In this document: piece by piece, positions 54,231 to 64,000 of the stretch
How positions within the stretch are numbered: position 1 is the first letter of the stretch
Layout: each line of letters begins with the position of its first letter
Origin: Posidonia oceanica
Taxonomy: Eukaryota > Streptophyta > Magnoliopsida > Alismatales > Posidoniaceae
Direction of reading: 5' to 3'
Length of the DNA stretch: 64,000 nt
Assembly: GCA_037176725.1 (NCBI GenBank)
Contig: JAZBRS010000060.1
Location: forward strand, 56,572,001 to 56,636,000
Made by a program: the position numbers and the translations under genes
Notes under the pieces: generated by a model
The model's input: the letters and a program-made list of their open reading frames with translations, nothing else
What the model was told of the DNA's origin: nothing
The model's database searches: none

Positions 54231-55721
54231 GCCAGAATTGAGTTCATTGCATTTCTGAAAGAGTATGCAGATGTCTTCGCCTGGAGCTATGAAGATATGG
54301 TTGGCCTTGATGTCGAAATAGTGGTCCATAACTTGCCCATAAAACCATATGCCAAGCCAGTAAAGCAGAAACTGAGAAGATGGCGACCACAGTGGCTGCT
54401 CATGATCAAGGAAGAGATAATGAAGTAGCTCGATGCCAATTTTCTGAAGGTCGTCCATTACCCTGAATGGCTTGCGAACATCGTGCCAGTGCCCAAGAAG
54501 GATGGCCGGATCCGGATATGTATCGACTACAGGGATCTGAACAAGGCGAGCCCCAAGGACGATTTCCCATTGCCTCATATTGATGTCCTAGTCGACAACA
54601 CTGTAGGCTACAAGATGCTATCCTTTATGGACGGCTTCTCCGGCTATAATCAGATCAAAATGGCAGAAGAAGACATGAAAAAGACTTCATTCATCACCCC
54701 CTGGGGGGTCTTCTGTTATCAAGTTATGCTGTTTGGGCTGAAGAATGCTGGTGCAACCTATCAGAGGGCCATGACTACACTTTTTCACGACCTCATGCAC
54801 CAAGAAGTGGAGGTCTATATAGACGACATGATTGCTAAGACCAAAGAGCCTGAGGATCACCTTGCTTGCCTGAAGAGGCTCTTTGACCGATTGAGGAAAT
54901 ACAGACTGAGACTTAACCCCAGTAAATGCGTGTTTGGGGTTTCATCTGGCAAACTTCTGGGCTACATTGTTAGCCAGAGGGGGATTGAAGTGGACCCGAT
55001 GAAAGCAAAAGCCATCGTGGACATGCCACCCCTTAGGACCGAAAAGGAGGTTCGAGGCCTACTTGGGCGTTTACAGTATATCAGTCACTTCATTACACAG
55101 CTTACGTCCATCTGCGAGCCTATATTCAAACTCCTGAAGAAGAATGCACAAATCGACTGGAACGAGGAGTGCCAGGCTGCATTTGATAAAATCAAGCAAC
55201 TTCTGGTCAAACCTCCTGTCTTGGTTCCTCCCACGCCAGGAAGACCTTTGCTTCTCTACCTTTCTACTACGCAACATTCCATGGGTGCCGTCTTGGGCCA
55301 ACATGACGAATCTGGTAGGAAGGAGCGCGCCATTTATTACCTGAGCAAGAAGTTTAACGAATGCGAGGCCAGGTACAGCATAATGGAGAAGACCTGCTTA
55401 TCCCTTGTCTGGGCTGCACAGAAGCTAAGGCATTATATGATGGCATACCCAGTTCAGCTCTTGTGCCGACATGATCCTATCAAGTTTCTCTTCCAGAAGC
55501 CGGCTTTGGTGGGCAGATGTGTCAAATGGCAGGTGTTGTTATCTCAGTACGACATCACCTTCGTCACACAGAAATCTATGAAGGGCCAGGCTATGGCAGA
55601 TCACCTTGCTGATTTTCCTTTGCTTGAATACCAGCCACTCCAGACGCAGTTCCCTGACGAGGACATTCTCTTTGCAATAGAGGACTCTGAGGAGAAAGAC
55701 CCTGGGGACCAAGAGCAGTAG
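54231..55721 (+). pseudogene. rt: E1 reverse transcriptase and first RNase H
   Basis: Begins at the E2 LTR junction with ARIEFIAFLKEYADVFAWSY, the conserved lead-in to RT. It continues with VPVPKKDGRIRICIDYRDLN, FSGYNQIKM, FGLKNAGATYQRAM and YIDD at 54816-54827 (YVDD in E2). The Ty3-type RNase H runs to about 55500 (RAIYYLSKKF). Stops: TAG 54426 (E2 has CAG) and TAG 55719 (E2 has TGG). Between them 412 codons are open from 54483. Under the nesting model this is the continuation of E1 pol from about 40510. Confidence 0.88.
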
Positions 55722-56340
55722 CAGCTATACTTTGATGGTGCTGTCAACAAGAAGGGCCGAGGCATACGCGCAGTGCTGACCACGCTCCAGGGGCAGATGA
55801 TTCCTTTTGCGAGGAAGTTGACTTTCACATGCACAAACAATGAAGCAGAATATGAAGCATGCATCCTGGGATTGAAAGTCGCCCTCGAGCATAAGGCGCA
55901 GAAGTTGCATGTGCACGGTGATGCCATGCTGGTGATCTCTCAAGTGAATGGCGACTGGAAGACAAAGGATCCGAAACTTGTGCCATATCACGAATGCCTG
56001 TTGAGGCTAATAGAAGAATTCAGGAGCATCAGCTTCACATACATGAACAGAGCAAAGAATGCGTATGCAGACGCACTAGCAACCTTGGCATCCTGGCTCA
56101 GTATACCTGAAGACAGCACGGTAGATGTGTCAGTTACCTGCATAGAGGAGCTCGTGCATTGCATGAACATAGAGGAAGCAGATTCAGCAGAAGAGCGGCC
56201 ATGGTATCATGACATTAAAGCTTTCTTGGAATCCGGCAGCCTCCCACCTGGCACCACAGCAGAAGATAAGAGAACTTTGGCACGTTTGGCATCAAAATAT
56301 GTATTAGAGGCTGGGCAGCTATATAGAAGATCATACAATC
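55722..56340 (+). pseudogene. E1 second RNase H (archaeal-type)
   Basis: YFDGAVNKKGRGI (before the Met at 55773), NNEAEYEACILGLKVALEH, VHGDAMLVISQVNGDWKTKD, NAYADALATLASW. All four acidic positions are present. Located between the Ty3-type RNase H and integrase as in E2 and Y. Only TAG 55719 separates it from RT. Confidence 0.86.
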
Positions 56341-57403
56341 AGATGCTATTACGCTGCCAGGACAAGCCGGAGGCTGATACGCTAATGCTTCAAGTGCATG
56401 CAGGGACCTGTGGCCCGCACATGAACGGTGTCCTCCTAGCCAAGAAGATCATGCTCCAAGGATATTTCTGGCAAATCATGGAAGCGGACTGCTGCCGGTT
56501 TGTGCATAAATACCACAGCTGTTAGGTCCATGGTAACTTTATCAAGGCTCCCCCTCATCAGTTGCATAACATGTCCTCACCATGGCCTTTCTCCACCTGG
56601 GGGATCGACGTCATTGGCGCAATACACCCCGCTGCTTCGAACGGTCATCGCTTCATCTTGGTAGCGATTGACTACTTTACTAAGTGGGTGGAAGCAGCCT
56701 GTTATAAGACAGTCACCGCTGTGGCAACAGAAAAGTTTATCAGGAACAATATCGTTGCCCGATATGGGGTCCCGCACTCCATTATCTCTGATAATGGCAC
56801 AAACTTCATTGCCAAAAGAACTGAGGAGTACCTGCAGAGTCTCAAGATCAAGCATCACAGGTCCTCGCCTTATCGGCCACAGATGAATGGAGCAGTGGAG
56901 TCTGCTAACAAAAACATTATCAAAATCATGAAGAAGATGGCAGAAACCCACAAGGCTTGGCATGATAAGCTCCCGTACGTGCTCTGGGCGTACAGGACAT
57001 CAATCCGGACCTTGACGGGAGCCACCCCGTACTCTCTAGTGTACGGCATGGAAGCGGTATTACTCGTCGAAGTAGAGATTACCTCACTGCGGATCCTACG
57101 AGAAGCTGAGTTGGAAGAGGCAGAATGGGTCGAAGACCGCTGCGTCCAACTGAATATGATTGATGAGCACAGACTACAAGCTATGCATAATGCTCACTGT
57201 TACCAGAAACGAATGGCTAGAGCGTTCTTGAAGAAAGTCCGGCCCAGAAGCTTCCAGCCAAGGGATTTCGTTCTGCGCACCGGCGTGGCCCCTTCGTGGT
57301 TAAACAGATCTTCTCAGGCGGCGCGGTAACTCTTGAGGATATTGACCAGGTCGGGCAGTCCGAACCAGTCAACTTGTGCTACCTCAAGAAGTACCATCAG
57401 TAG
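56341..57403 (+). pseudogene. int: E1 integrase
   Basis: Zinc site HAGTCGPHMNG with the later Cys partly changed (HKYHSC where E2 has RKCHNC), then TAG 56523 (E2 has CAG). The core keeps all three acidic residues: WGIDVIGAIH (Asp 56607), SIISDNGTNF (Asp 56790), NGAVESANKN (Glu 56898). It retains the HNAHCYQKRMARAFLKKVRP segment missing from E2, but a deletion near 57283 shifts the frame, so the C-terminal CYLKKYHQ before TAG 57401 is read in another frame. Confidence 0.88.
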
Positions 57404-58771
57404 CTGGGAGCAACCATTGCGGATCCTTCGTCCCACCTTTCGTACTCCCATCACTTGCACGTTTCTGTTTCTCTTTTTGCCTCATCTCCCTCATACATCG
57501 CTTTATCCTATCTTCTGCATTTTTTTTCATCACTGCATTCCCGTACATTCCTTCTCTCATCTCCTTTTATAATCATCATCGTCATCCTTTTAAATCATGC
57601 ATCACTCCCTTGCCCGGTGATGAAAATCGGAAGTGCTTGCCTGCTTCGGAAGGAGTCTCCCGACCTCACCTGACACTACTTAGATGTCTTAGCTAGTGAG
57701 GGAGCCACTACTCAGTGAGCACGGGCGAAATGCCCAAACACCTAGGGACTTACACTCTTAGAAAGATGCTAGGCATTAGCCAGAAGGAAACACATATCTA
57801 TGCCTAGATGCACAAGAAAGGAAAGAAAGAGAAAGCCAAAAGTTCGTACCCAAAGACCCTAGCCTCCATGTCTTAGAAGCCAGACGCCCATTTCCTCTAG
57901 GGTAGGGATAGCGGAGACCTGTAAGCCTAAAAAAAAAAAAAGAAAGAAAAAAGGAAAAAAAGAGAATGATAAGAAAGAAAAACAACAAAGAAAAGAGAAT
58001 GATAGAAAGGGAAAAAGGAGAATGTTAGAAAAGAAAAAGGAGAGGAACGAAAGTCAACTCCAAAAATGAAGGTGAGCAGAGTAGTTTCGCACATTTCACC
58101 TACCCCAGAGAAGAGTCAAAATTCGAGCCAGGTCCTCCTTGTCTCCAAGATAGGAATGAGGAAAGCCCTGCACACCTATATAGAAGCATAAAAAAGAGGG
58201 GAGAAAAGGAAAGAGTGAGTGTAAGTCCTTGAGAGTTTGGCATAGAGCCCGTCCTCTCTACACCACCACCAAACATCACCAACACCCTTTCTTGGAGTGC
58301 CACCATCAATTTAAGAGTCTAAGTAGAGTCCAGTGAGTCAGGGACCGCTCCCTTCCTATACAGCAGGCGCCAAAGCACTCCCGATGCTGAGGGCAAACTA
58401 CACAAATCAAAAATCATGCATACATCTGCATTTCCAATCATCTCCTCTCCCTCTAATCATTCCGCTTTGCAAGGCTTGCTCTGGCACTGAGACAGTACTC
58501 CTACTCAGCACACGTTGGCAACATCAGGTGGCGACGATCCAGAACTCCTGCCAGTCCCCGCCCCGCGCCAACAGAATCCCTTTGCTTATATGTGTTTAAT
58601 TGCCATGATCTGAATGTTTACTGTTGGATGTGTTGAACTGTTTTACCAGCTTCAGAATCTGCTTTCAATCAGTAGTTTTGTGCCTGTATGAGATCTGATA
58701 ATTCACAGTCTTGGTAATAGGTACTTGAAGATTTTGCAACAGCTGTCTGCCTACATTCTGCAGTATGCACA
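57404..58771 (+). other. E1 spacer between integrase and accessory ORF
   Basis: Counterpart of 43675-45045. Purine-rich tract at 57929-58065. The acceptor-like AACAG of E2 is AATAG here (GGTAATAGGTACTTGAAG). No gene seen. Confidence 0.75.
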
Positions 58772-59958
58772 ATGGGTTTCCCTACTCTAGTGACCCCGAT
58801 ACACTGTTCTGAGATCCTGCGAGAGTGGATCGGCAAGCTTACCAAAGATGACTACGAGAAGCTGCGCCTATGGGGCATTCCGACCAAACCGCTGAAGGTT
58901 GCTGATGTAGAAGTGAGCCGCCATCTTCTGTGCGCCGCTGCAAGGTTCTAGAAACTGGCACACCATGTCTTCCGTTTTGGCAAAACTGAACTGACACCCA
59001 CACTGGAGGAAGTGCGCCGGATCTGTGGCTTTTCCAAGATCATGGGGCCGCCTATCTTCATGAGGCGTGACGGATACATTGCGGTCCTGAAACAGCTGAC
59101 TGGGCTCTCTACTCGAAGTTGCCAGCAAAGACTGATTTGCACCAGCGGGCCCACGCCCCTGCTTCGCCTAGCATATTTTGATGATACTGTGGAAAAGCAC
59201 GCTGAACTTGGAGACGAGCTGTTACCCATTTCCTAGGCGAGCTGGTCTTTACTCATGGTAAAGTGATGGTGGCCATCGAGATCGCTGAAATAGCACTCGC
59301 TGTGGTGACTCGGCAGATAGACCTGGCACCGGTTGTTCTGGCAGAAACATACCGCGGACTGGACCGTATCTCGCATCGCTGCCGCCACTTTCATGGTTGC
59401 GGAGCACTTGTTCAGGTCTGGCTAGCCGCACACATCGAGATAGACCTTCTGCGCCCTCAAGTACATGCTTTTGAGGCCTACTGCAATAGCGGCCATGCCA
59501 AGACAGTCAAGAGCGTCAAAGAAGAATATGAGAAGCTATCGGAGCTGACAGATGACACAGTAACCTGGCGTATCATACCTTCCATGGCCGAAACATTTAC
59601 TGTCTTCTTCAGCACACGTGACATGTGGCTGATTGTACTACCAGGATTCACCGCAGGTGTGGAATACCACCCTATCAGGGTCATGCGCCAGTTCGGTTTC
59701 CAGCAGGACGCCTTTGTCGACAGCACGGCACCCAAGCTCTTTCAAGCATATCCCCTCAGTACAACTGCCTCAATGAAAGAGCTAGCTAATCTGATGCAGC
59801 AAGGAGTGCGATCAACAGACATCGCGGCTGCAAGAGGCACAGGGTGTACCCCTGAGTACATCACCGAGGTGTAAGACCTCTGGCCCATCAATGAAATCCC
59901 GCCAAGCGGTCCCCTGTTCCCTGACTCTGGAAAATCAAAGAAGGCCCGAACCAGCTAG
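58772..59958 (+). pseudogene. E1 accessory ORF (plant mobile domain/DUF7745-like)
   Basis: Starts MGFPTLVTPIHCSEILREWI. In frame through the region where E2 has its deletion, but codon 60 is TAG (58949-58951), as in Y. A deletion of about 16 bases near 59222 (after AELGDEL) shifts the frame. 203 codons are open from 59263 to TAA-type stop TAA/TAG region at 59872, and the original end is near 59956. Recognisable: TELTPTLEEVRRICGFSKIM, LAPVVLAETYRGLDRISHRC, DTVTWRIIPSMAETFTVFF. Function unknown; same comments as for the E2 copy. Confidence 0.75.
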
Positions 59959-60336
59959 AGCGGTTATGCAGCTGCTGTTTAGTTTCCTTTCAAGTTATGC
60001 TGTATCTTTTGGCCTGCCACAGGCGTGTAATCAACAGTTCTATCAATGCAAAAGTGTTTTGTGCTGGTTGCTTGCATTTCAAAACTGCTTAATACATTCC
60101 ATGTTCCTTACCAATCATATCTTAAGGCCCTTGGCCAGACTTGCTACCAACATGACGCAGGAAAGTCCTCAGCAATCAACCCAGACTCCAGGACCTCTGC
60201 AGACCCACGCCGTCAAATCCTGCTACCGAACATCCCCAGCTGAGTCTCCATCGGGTTGGTACTCCAAACTACTTGTTTGACAAACACGTCAGTTTGTCTA
60301 TCCTTCGCTTTTCGATGCCAGGGGCGGTTCGGCTGA

Positions 60337-60363
60337 CCCCTGGTATCGTCCAGATACCAGGGG
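60337..60363 (+). promoter_or_regulatory. Conserved 3' UTR hairpin, 11-base perfect stem (E1)
   Basis: CCCCTGGTATC, loop GTCCA, GATACCAGGGG. Located between accessory ORF and array 1. Counterparts in E2 (46627-46650) and Y (19821-19844) keep the GTATC/GATAC arms with other loops. Could mark RNA processing or simply be the founder of the hairpin arrays. Confidence 0.65.
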
Positions 60364-60414
60364 CATCTTTTTTAGATGTCCTGTGGTATCACATCCTTAT
60401 CATTCCTTTATTTA

Positions 60415-60812
60415 CCCTTTACCGGCCGATAAGTCCGATATCTTATCATTCTGTTCCTTTATCCCTTTGCCGGTCGATAAGTCCGATATCTTATCATCTC
60501 TTTCCCTTTGCCGGTCGATAAGTCCGATATCTTATCATTCCTTTATCCCCTCTTTGCCGGCCGATAAGTCCGATATCTTATCACTCTATTCTTTCATTCA
60601 TTTGCCGGCCGATAAGTCCGATATCTTATCATCTCTTTCCCTTTGCCGGTCGATAAGTCTGATATCTTATCATTCCTTTATCCCCTCTTTGCCGGCCGAT
60701 AAGTCCGATATCTTATCACTCTATTCTTTTATTCATTTGCCGGCCGATAAGTCTGATATCTTATCATCCCTTTCTCTTTGCCGGCCGATAAGTCCGATAT
60801 CTTATCAATCCT
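60415..60812 (+). repeat. 3' UTR tandem array 1 of E1, about 9 units
   Basis: Same unit as in E2 (GATAAGTCCGATATCTTATC with TTTATCCCTCTTTGCC-like spacers). About half the number of units found in E2. Confidence 0.92.
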
Positions 60813-60859
60813 TTTCCAATCAATCAATCATCAATCAATCAATCAATCATCAATCAATC

Positions 60860-61735
60860 ACTGCTCTTTCCGGTTGATAGGACCGTAAATTATCATCTTC
60901 GGCTGATAACCAAAACTATCCCGCAGTTGTGTTATACGGCTGACACCCAGTAACTGTCACTCGTAATTGCCCCTTCTGGTTGATAGGACCGTAAACTATC
61001 ATTCTCTGGCTGATGATCCAAAACTCATCCTGGGCTGATATCCAAAACTATCACTGGCAATTACGTTATACGGCTGATATCCAGTAACTATCCCTTGCAA
61101 TTGCTCTTTCCGGTTGATAGGACTGTAAACTATCATTCTCTGGCTGATGATCCAAAACTCATCCTGGGCTGATATCCAAAACTATCACTCGCAATTGCAT
61201 TATACGGTTGATATCTAGTAACTATCACTCGCAAACACTCCTTTCCGGTTGATAGGACCGTAAACTATCACTTCTGGCTGATGATCCGAAACTCATCCTG
61301 GGCTGATATCCAAAACTATCACGGGTTTGCGTTATACGGCTGATATCCAGTAACTATCACTCACAATTGCACCTCCCGGTTGATAGGACCGTAAACTATC
61401 ATTCTCTGGCTGATGATCCAAAACTCATCCTTGGCTGATATCCAAAACTATCACTCGCAATTATGTTATACGGCTGATATCCAGTAACTATCACTCATGG
61501 TTCGCCCTTCCGGTTGATAGGATCGTAAACTATCACTTCTGGCTGATGATCCAAAACTCATCCTGGGCTGATATCCAAAACTATCACCTGCAACCATGTT
61601 ATACGGCTGATATCCAGTAACTATCACTCACAACTGCACCTCCCGGTTGATAGGACCGTAAACTATCGCTCCCGGTTGATAGGAGCGTAAACTATCGCTT
61701 CCGGTTGATAGGACCGTAAACTATCACTCTCGGCT
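60860..61735 (+). repeat. 3' UTR tandem array 2 of E1
   Basis: Same four-stem unit of about 130-135 bp as in E2 47485-48345. About six full units, then three extra copies of the GATAGGACCGTAAACTATC stem alone (61645-61730; E2 has two). Confidence 0.9.
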
Positions 61736-62353
61736 GATGATCCGAAACTCATTCCCCCTGGCCGATAAGTCCGATAACTTATCACTTCCTTCGCACAACT
61801 TCGTTCCAAAAAGACGAAGCTCCGCATCCCTCCGCGCCAGGAGAGGGTCCCCATCTCCTGTCGCACCTCTGTAGTTTTGGTTACCCCTTTTCTGCGCGGC
61901 TCCAGCCGCCTTGCTTGCTTGCTCCCTCGGGCGTAGACAAGCTACCCCTTTTTCCCCTCTTTGTTGCACAGGTTTGGACTTACCGCCAAGTTCCCGCGTC
62001 GCACTACAGTTTTCCCTCTCAGCACCCTGTTGCATCGACTCTACTCTTCAGTCGCATAACATCGCAAGCTAATCTAAGCATCATCGGCATCATCAGCATC
62101 ATCCGCATTGTATCAGCATTCCTCCTGCACTAACTTTTGCATTGCATCAGCATTAGCATGCATTGCATACATTACATTCCATCTATCTGCACCTACACTT
62201 TGCATTGCGGCAACGATCTACGACGTTCGGCACATCCGCCGAATAAGTGGCTCACGTCGATAGCAATCTTCTTCTCCCTTCGGTCAGATGGGGTGTCTTG
62301 TCAACCCTGAGCAGCGGCCGTGCTTCACTTGACCTCACTCAGGGAGGGGCATC
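61736..62353 (+). other. E1 3' UTR tail and polypurine tract
   Basis: Counterpart of 48346-48947. Polypurine tract AGGGAGGGG at 62341-62349, directly before the LTR. No gene. Confidence 0.75.
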
Positions 62354-64000
62354 TGTTGACACTCCATTTTGACAGGCTGAATCGATTGGAATCTCTTGGT
62401 GGCTTCTGAACCCAAACCTAGGTCCAAACCCACACCTTGCTCTTCCTCTTTCCCCTCAAAATAAACCCAAACTCAACCTAAGATTACACCCCTTTTCCGA
62501 ACCCAAAAACTATCCAAAACCATAGGAAAACTCACCCTCCCTAACTTAGCAAACCCACCAAAGAGCCCTTAAATTTTCAAACCAAAACCACTCCCAAAAA
62601 TCCCGGAAAACCTAGGTAAAACTACCCCTTTTCTACACCTCAAAACCCTTCCAAAACCTTCTCAAAACCAAACCAAAACCCTAGGATCAACACTAGGGAC
62701 CATAGGCTACACACCCACCAAAATTCACCCATTTTCGAAACCTCTAAACCCTCCTTTCACCCAAATTATCCTTTTCTCTCTCCTGGATTATTCTTTTCTC
62801 TCTCCTCTCTCTCTCCTAATTATCCTCCTTCTTTTCACCCCCTTTTCTCCCTCTTTTTTGCCTGACTGTGGGCCCCCCTTGTGCTTCTATCTGTTCTCAA
62901 TCTTATTCCTATTTTTATCTTATTTTTACCATTTACCTTGATTTTCAAAAAACTATTTTCTTTCAACTCCTCTCTTTCCTCTTTATTCCTCCATTTCTCT
63001 CTTTTCTTCTTCCTTTCAATTTCCTTCCCTTTTCTCTTACTAAACCCCTAAAATCCTTAAAAATCCTTCATAACTCTGAAACAAAAAGGAAAACAAATCA
63101 AAACCCTAAAAGAATAATTAAAAACATTAAACAAGCAATTAAAAACCTAAACCTAACTAAATCTAGCCAAAATGGAAAACCAAGAATGCAACTAAAAGAA
63201 AATGCGAAACAAACCAAAAGAAAATGCTGTAAAATCAAGGAAAAAACCAAAAAGCAATCAAAACAAGTCAAAGTAAGAACCCTACTAAAAGACAATCGAA
63301 AACAATTCCTAAAAAGAAAAGAAAACAATTAAAAATGCCAAGATAACTAATTAAGGAAAAAAGAAACCTAACAAATATAAAAAGAACAATTCAAAAAAAA
63401 AGTAATAATAATAACAAACAATCAAGAATCCAAAAACACCCAACTAAAAACTTAACAAGAAGACCTAACAAAAAAGAAATTAATTAAAAGAACTCAACAG
63501 ACAAAAATCGAAAAACAAATCAAAAGACTTAAGCAAAAAGGATCGAAATCAAAAATCCAAAACCCACTCTAATTAGTTTAAAAACAAACTTTAAAAAATC
63601 CTAATTAACATCCCAGGTACTTAACAAGAAAAATATAATTAGAAAACAACTTAAGAGACTTAACAAACATTTAATCAAAATAAAAAAACAAATCAAAATA
63701 AACAAAACTCTAAAAACCCTAATCAAAACTAAAATCCCTTCAAACCTAATTAACTAATCGAGAACAATCATTAAAAAACTTAATCAAAGTTCCAACTTAA
63801 AACACAATCACTCTAAAAAACCTTTCCTATTTTTATTTTATTTTATCTCATTTTATTTATTTATTTCTCTCCTTTCTCTTCCTCCTTTCTTTTTCCCCTT
63901 CCTTTCTATCTTTCTTTTTCTTCTTGGTCCGGCCCACCTGACCTCTCCCCTCCTCCTTTCTTTTTGTTTTTTTTTCTTTTTTTTTCGCGGGCCCGGCCCA
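62354..64000 (+). repeat. E1 3' LTR (first 1647 bp, cut by window end)
   Basis: TGTTGACACTCC start. Follows the E1 5' LTR almost base for base through the CT-rich and A-rich blocks (for example 62990-63340 against 28430-28790), with only scattered substitutions and short indels. It departs from the E2 LTR much more. It should extend to about 67.66 kb. Confidence 0.92.

Larger units (their letters stand above)
27793..64000 (+). mobile_element. E1: composite Tat/Ogre-type element with a partial sister element (E2) inside
   Basis: E1 opens with an LTR at 27793 and closes with one at 62354 that runs off the window. These two are nearly identical where compared, for example 28380-28790 against 62940-63340. 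The LTR at 48948 is clearly more diverged from both. Leaving out 40511-54230, the rest reads as one normal element of about 26 kb: LTR, primer site, leader, gag, protease, RT, RNase H, integrase, accessory ORF, 3' UTR arrays, polypurine tract, LTR. The extra 13.7 kb is the remnant of E2. E1 is the youngest visible insertion on the right side. Confidence 0.85.

Noticed and set aside
1..64000. Host genes, tRNA, rRNA or organelle DNA
   Set aside because: No exon-like conserved protein, tRNA cloverleaf or rRNA segment could be recognised; all recognisable proteins are retrotransposon-derived.

Overview
The window looks like intergenic DNA from a large, repeat-rich plant nuclear genome, probably a flowering plant. 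I find no host gene, tRNA or rRNA. Nearly every base belongs to giant Ty3/gypsy LTR retrotransposons of the Tat/Ogre type. The signs are LTRs of 3.5-5.8 kb, a TGGCGACTCC primer-binding site, a gag C-x2-H-x4-H-x4-C knuckle, a protease followed by a G-patch-like stretch, two RNase H domains, an extra ORF downstream of integrase, and tandem repeats in the 3' UTR. Telomere-type AAACCCTAA motifs also fit a plant.

The elements are nested. (1) Element X, minus strand, shows only its gag/protease junction (1-449). (2) B1, plus strand, a second family with a ~1.5 kb LTR, is inserted in X at 450 and runs to 13744. It carries a gag ORF and two protease domains. (3) A complete solo LTR (1991-7839, target duplication CCAAC) sits in the B1 leader. 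(4) Element Y, minus strand, is inserted in B1 at 13745. It shows a 3' LTR, a 3' UTR with a 147-bp array, the accessory ORF, integrase and RNase H. (5) B2, same family as B1, is inserted in the RNase H region of Y at 24908. (6) E1, plus strand, is inserted in the B2 leader at 27793 and runs off the right edge.

E1 itself is composite. Its outer LTRs (27793-33101 and 62354-64000+) are sister copies, while an LTR in the middle (48948-54230) is clearly more diverged. That middle LTR ends exactly against reverse-transcriptase sequence at 54231. The simplest reading is that a related element, E2, inserted in the same orientation into the pol of E1. Homologous recombination then removed the 5' LTR, gag and protease of E2. 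What remains is E2 pol, accessory ORF, 3' UTR and 3' LTR (at least 40511-54230) between the two halves of E1.

In E1/E2 the gag, protease, RT, RNase H and integrase domains lie in one reading frame from about 35.5 kb to 43.7 kb, cut by premature stops. A ~400-codon accessory ORF follows pol in all three copies where that region is visible (Y, E2, E1). Every stop that I could compare between copies is a C-to-T or G-to-A change, as expected from decay of methylated DNA.

The least explained signal is the repeated use of short inverted-repeat (hairpin) modules: in the U3 of Y, in the LTR of B, and in the 3' UTR arrays of Y, E2 and E1. The sequences are unrelated between families but the architecture is similar.
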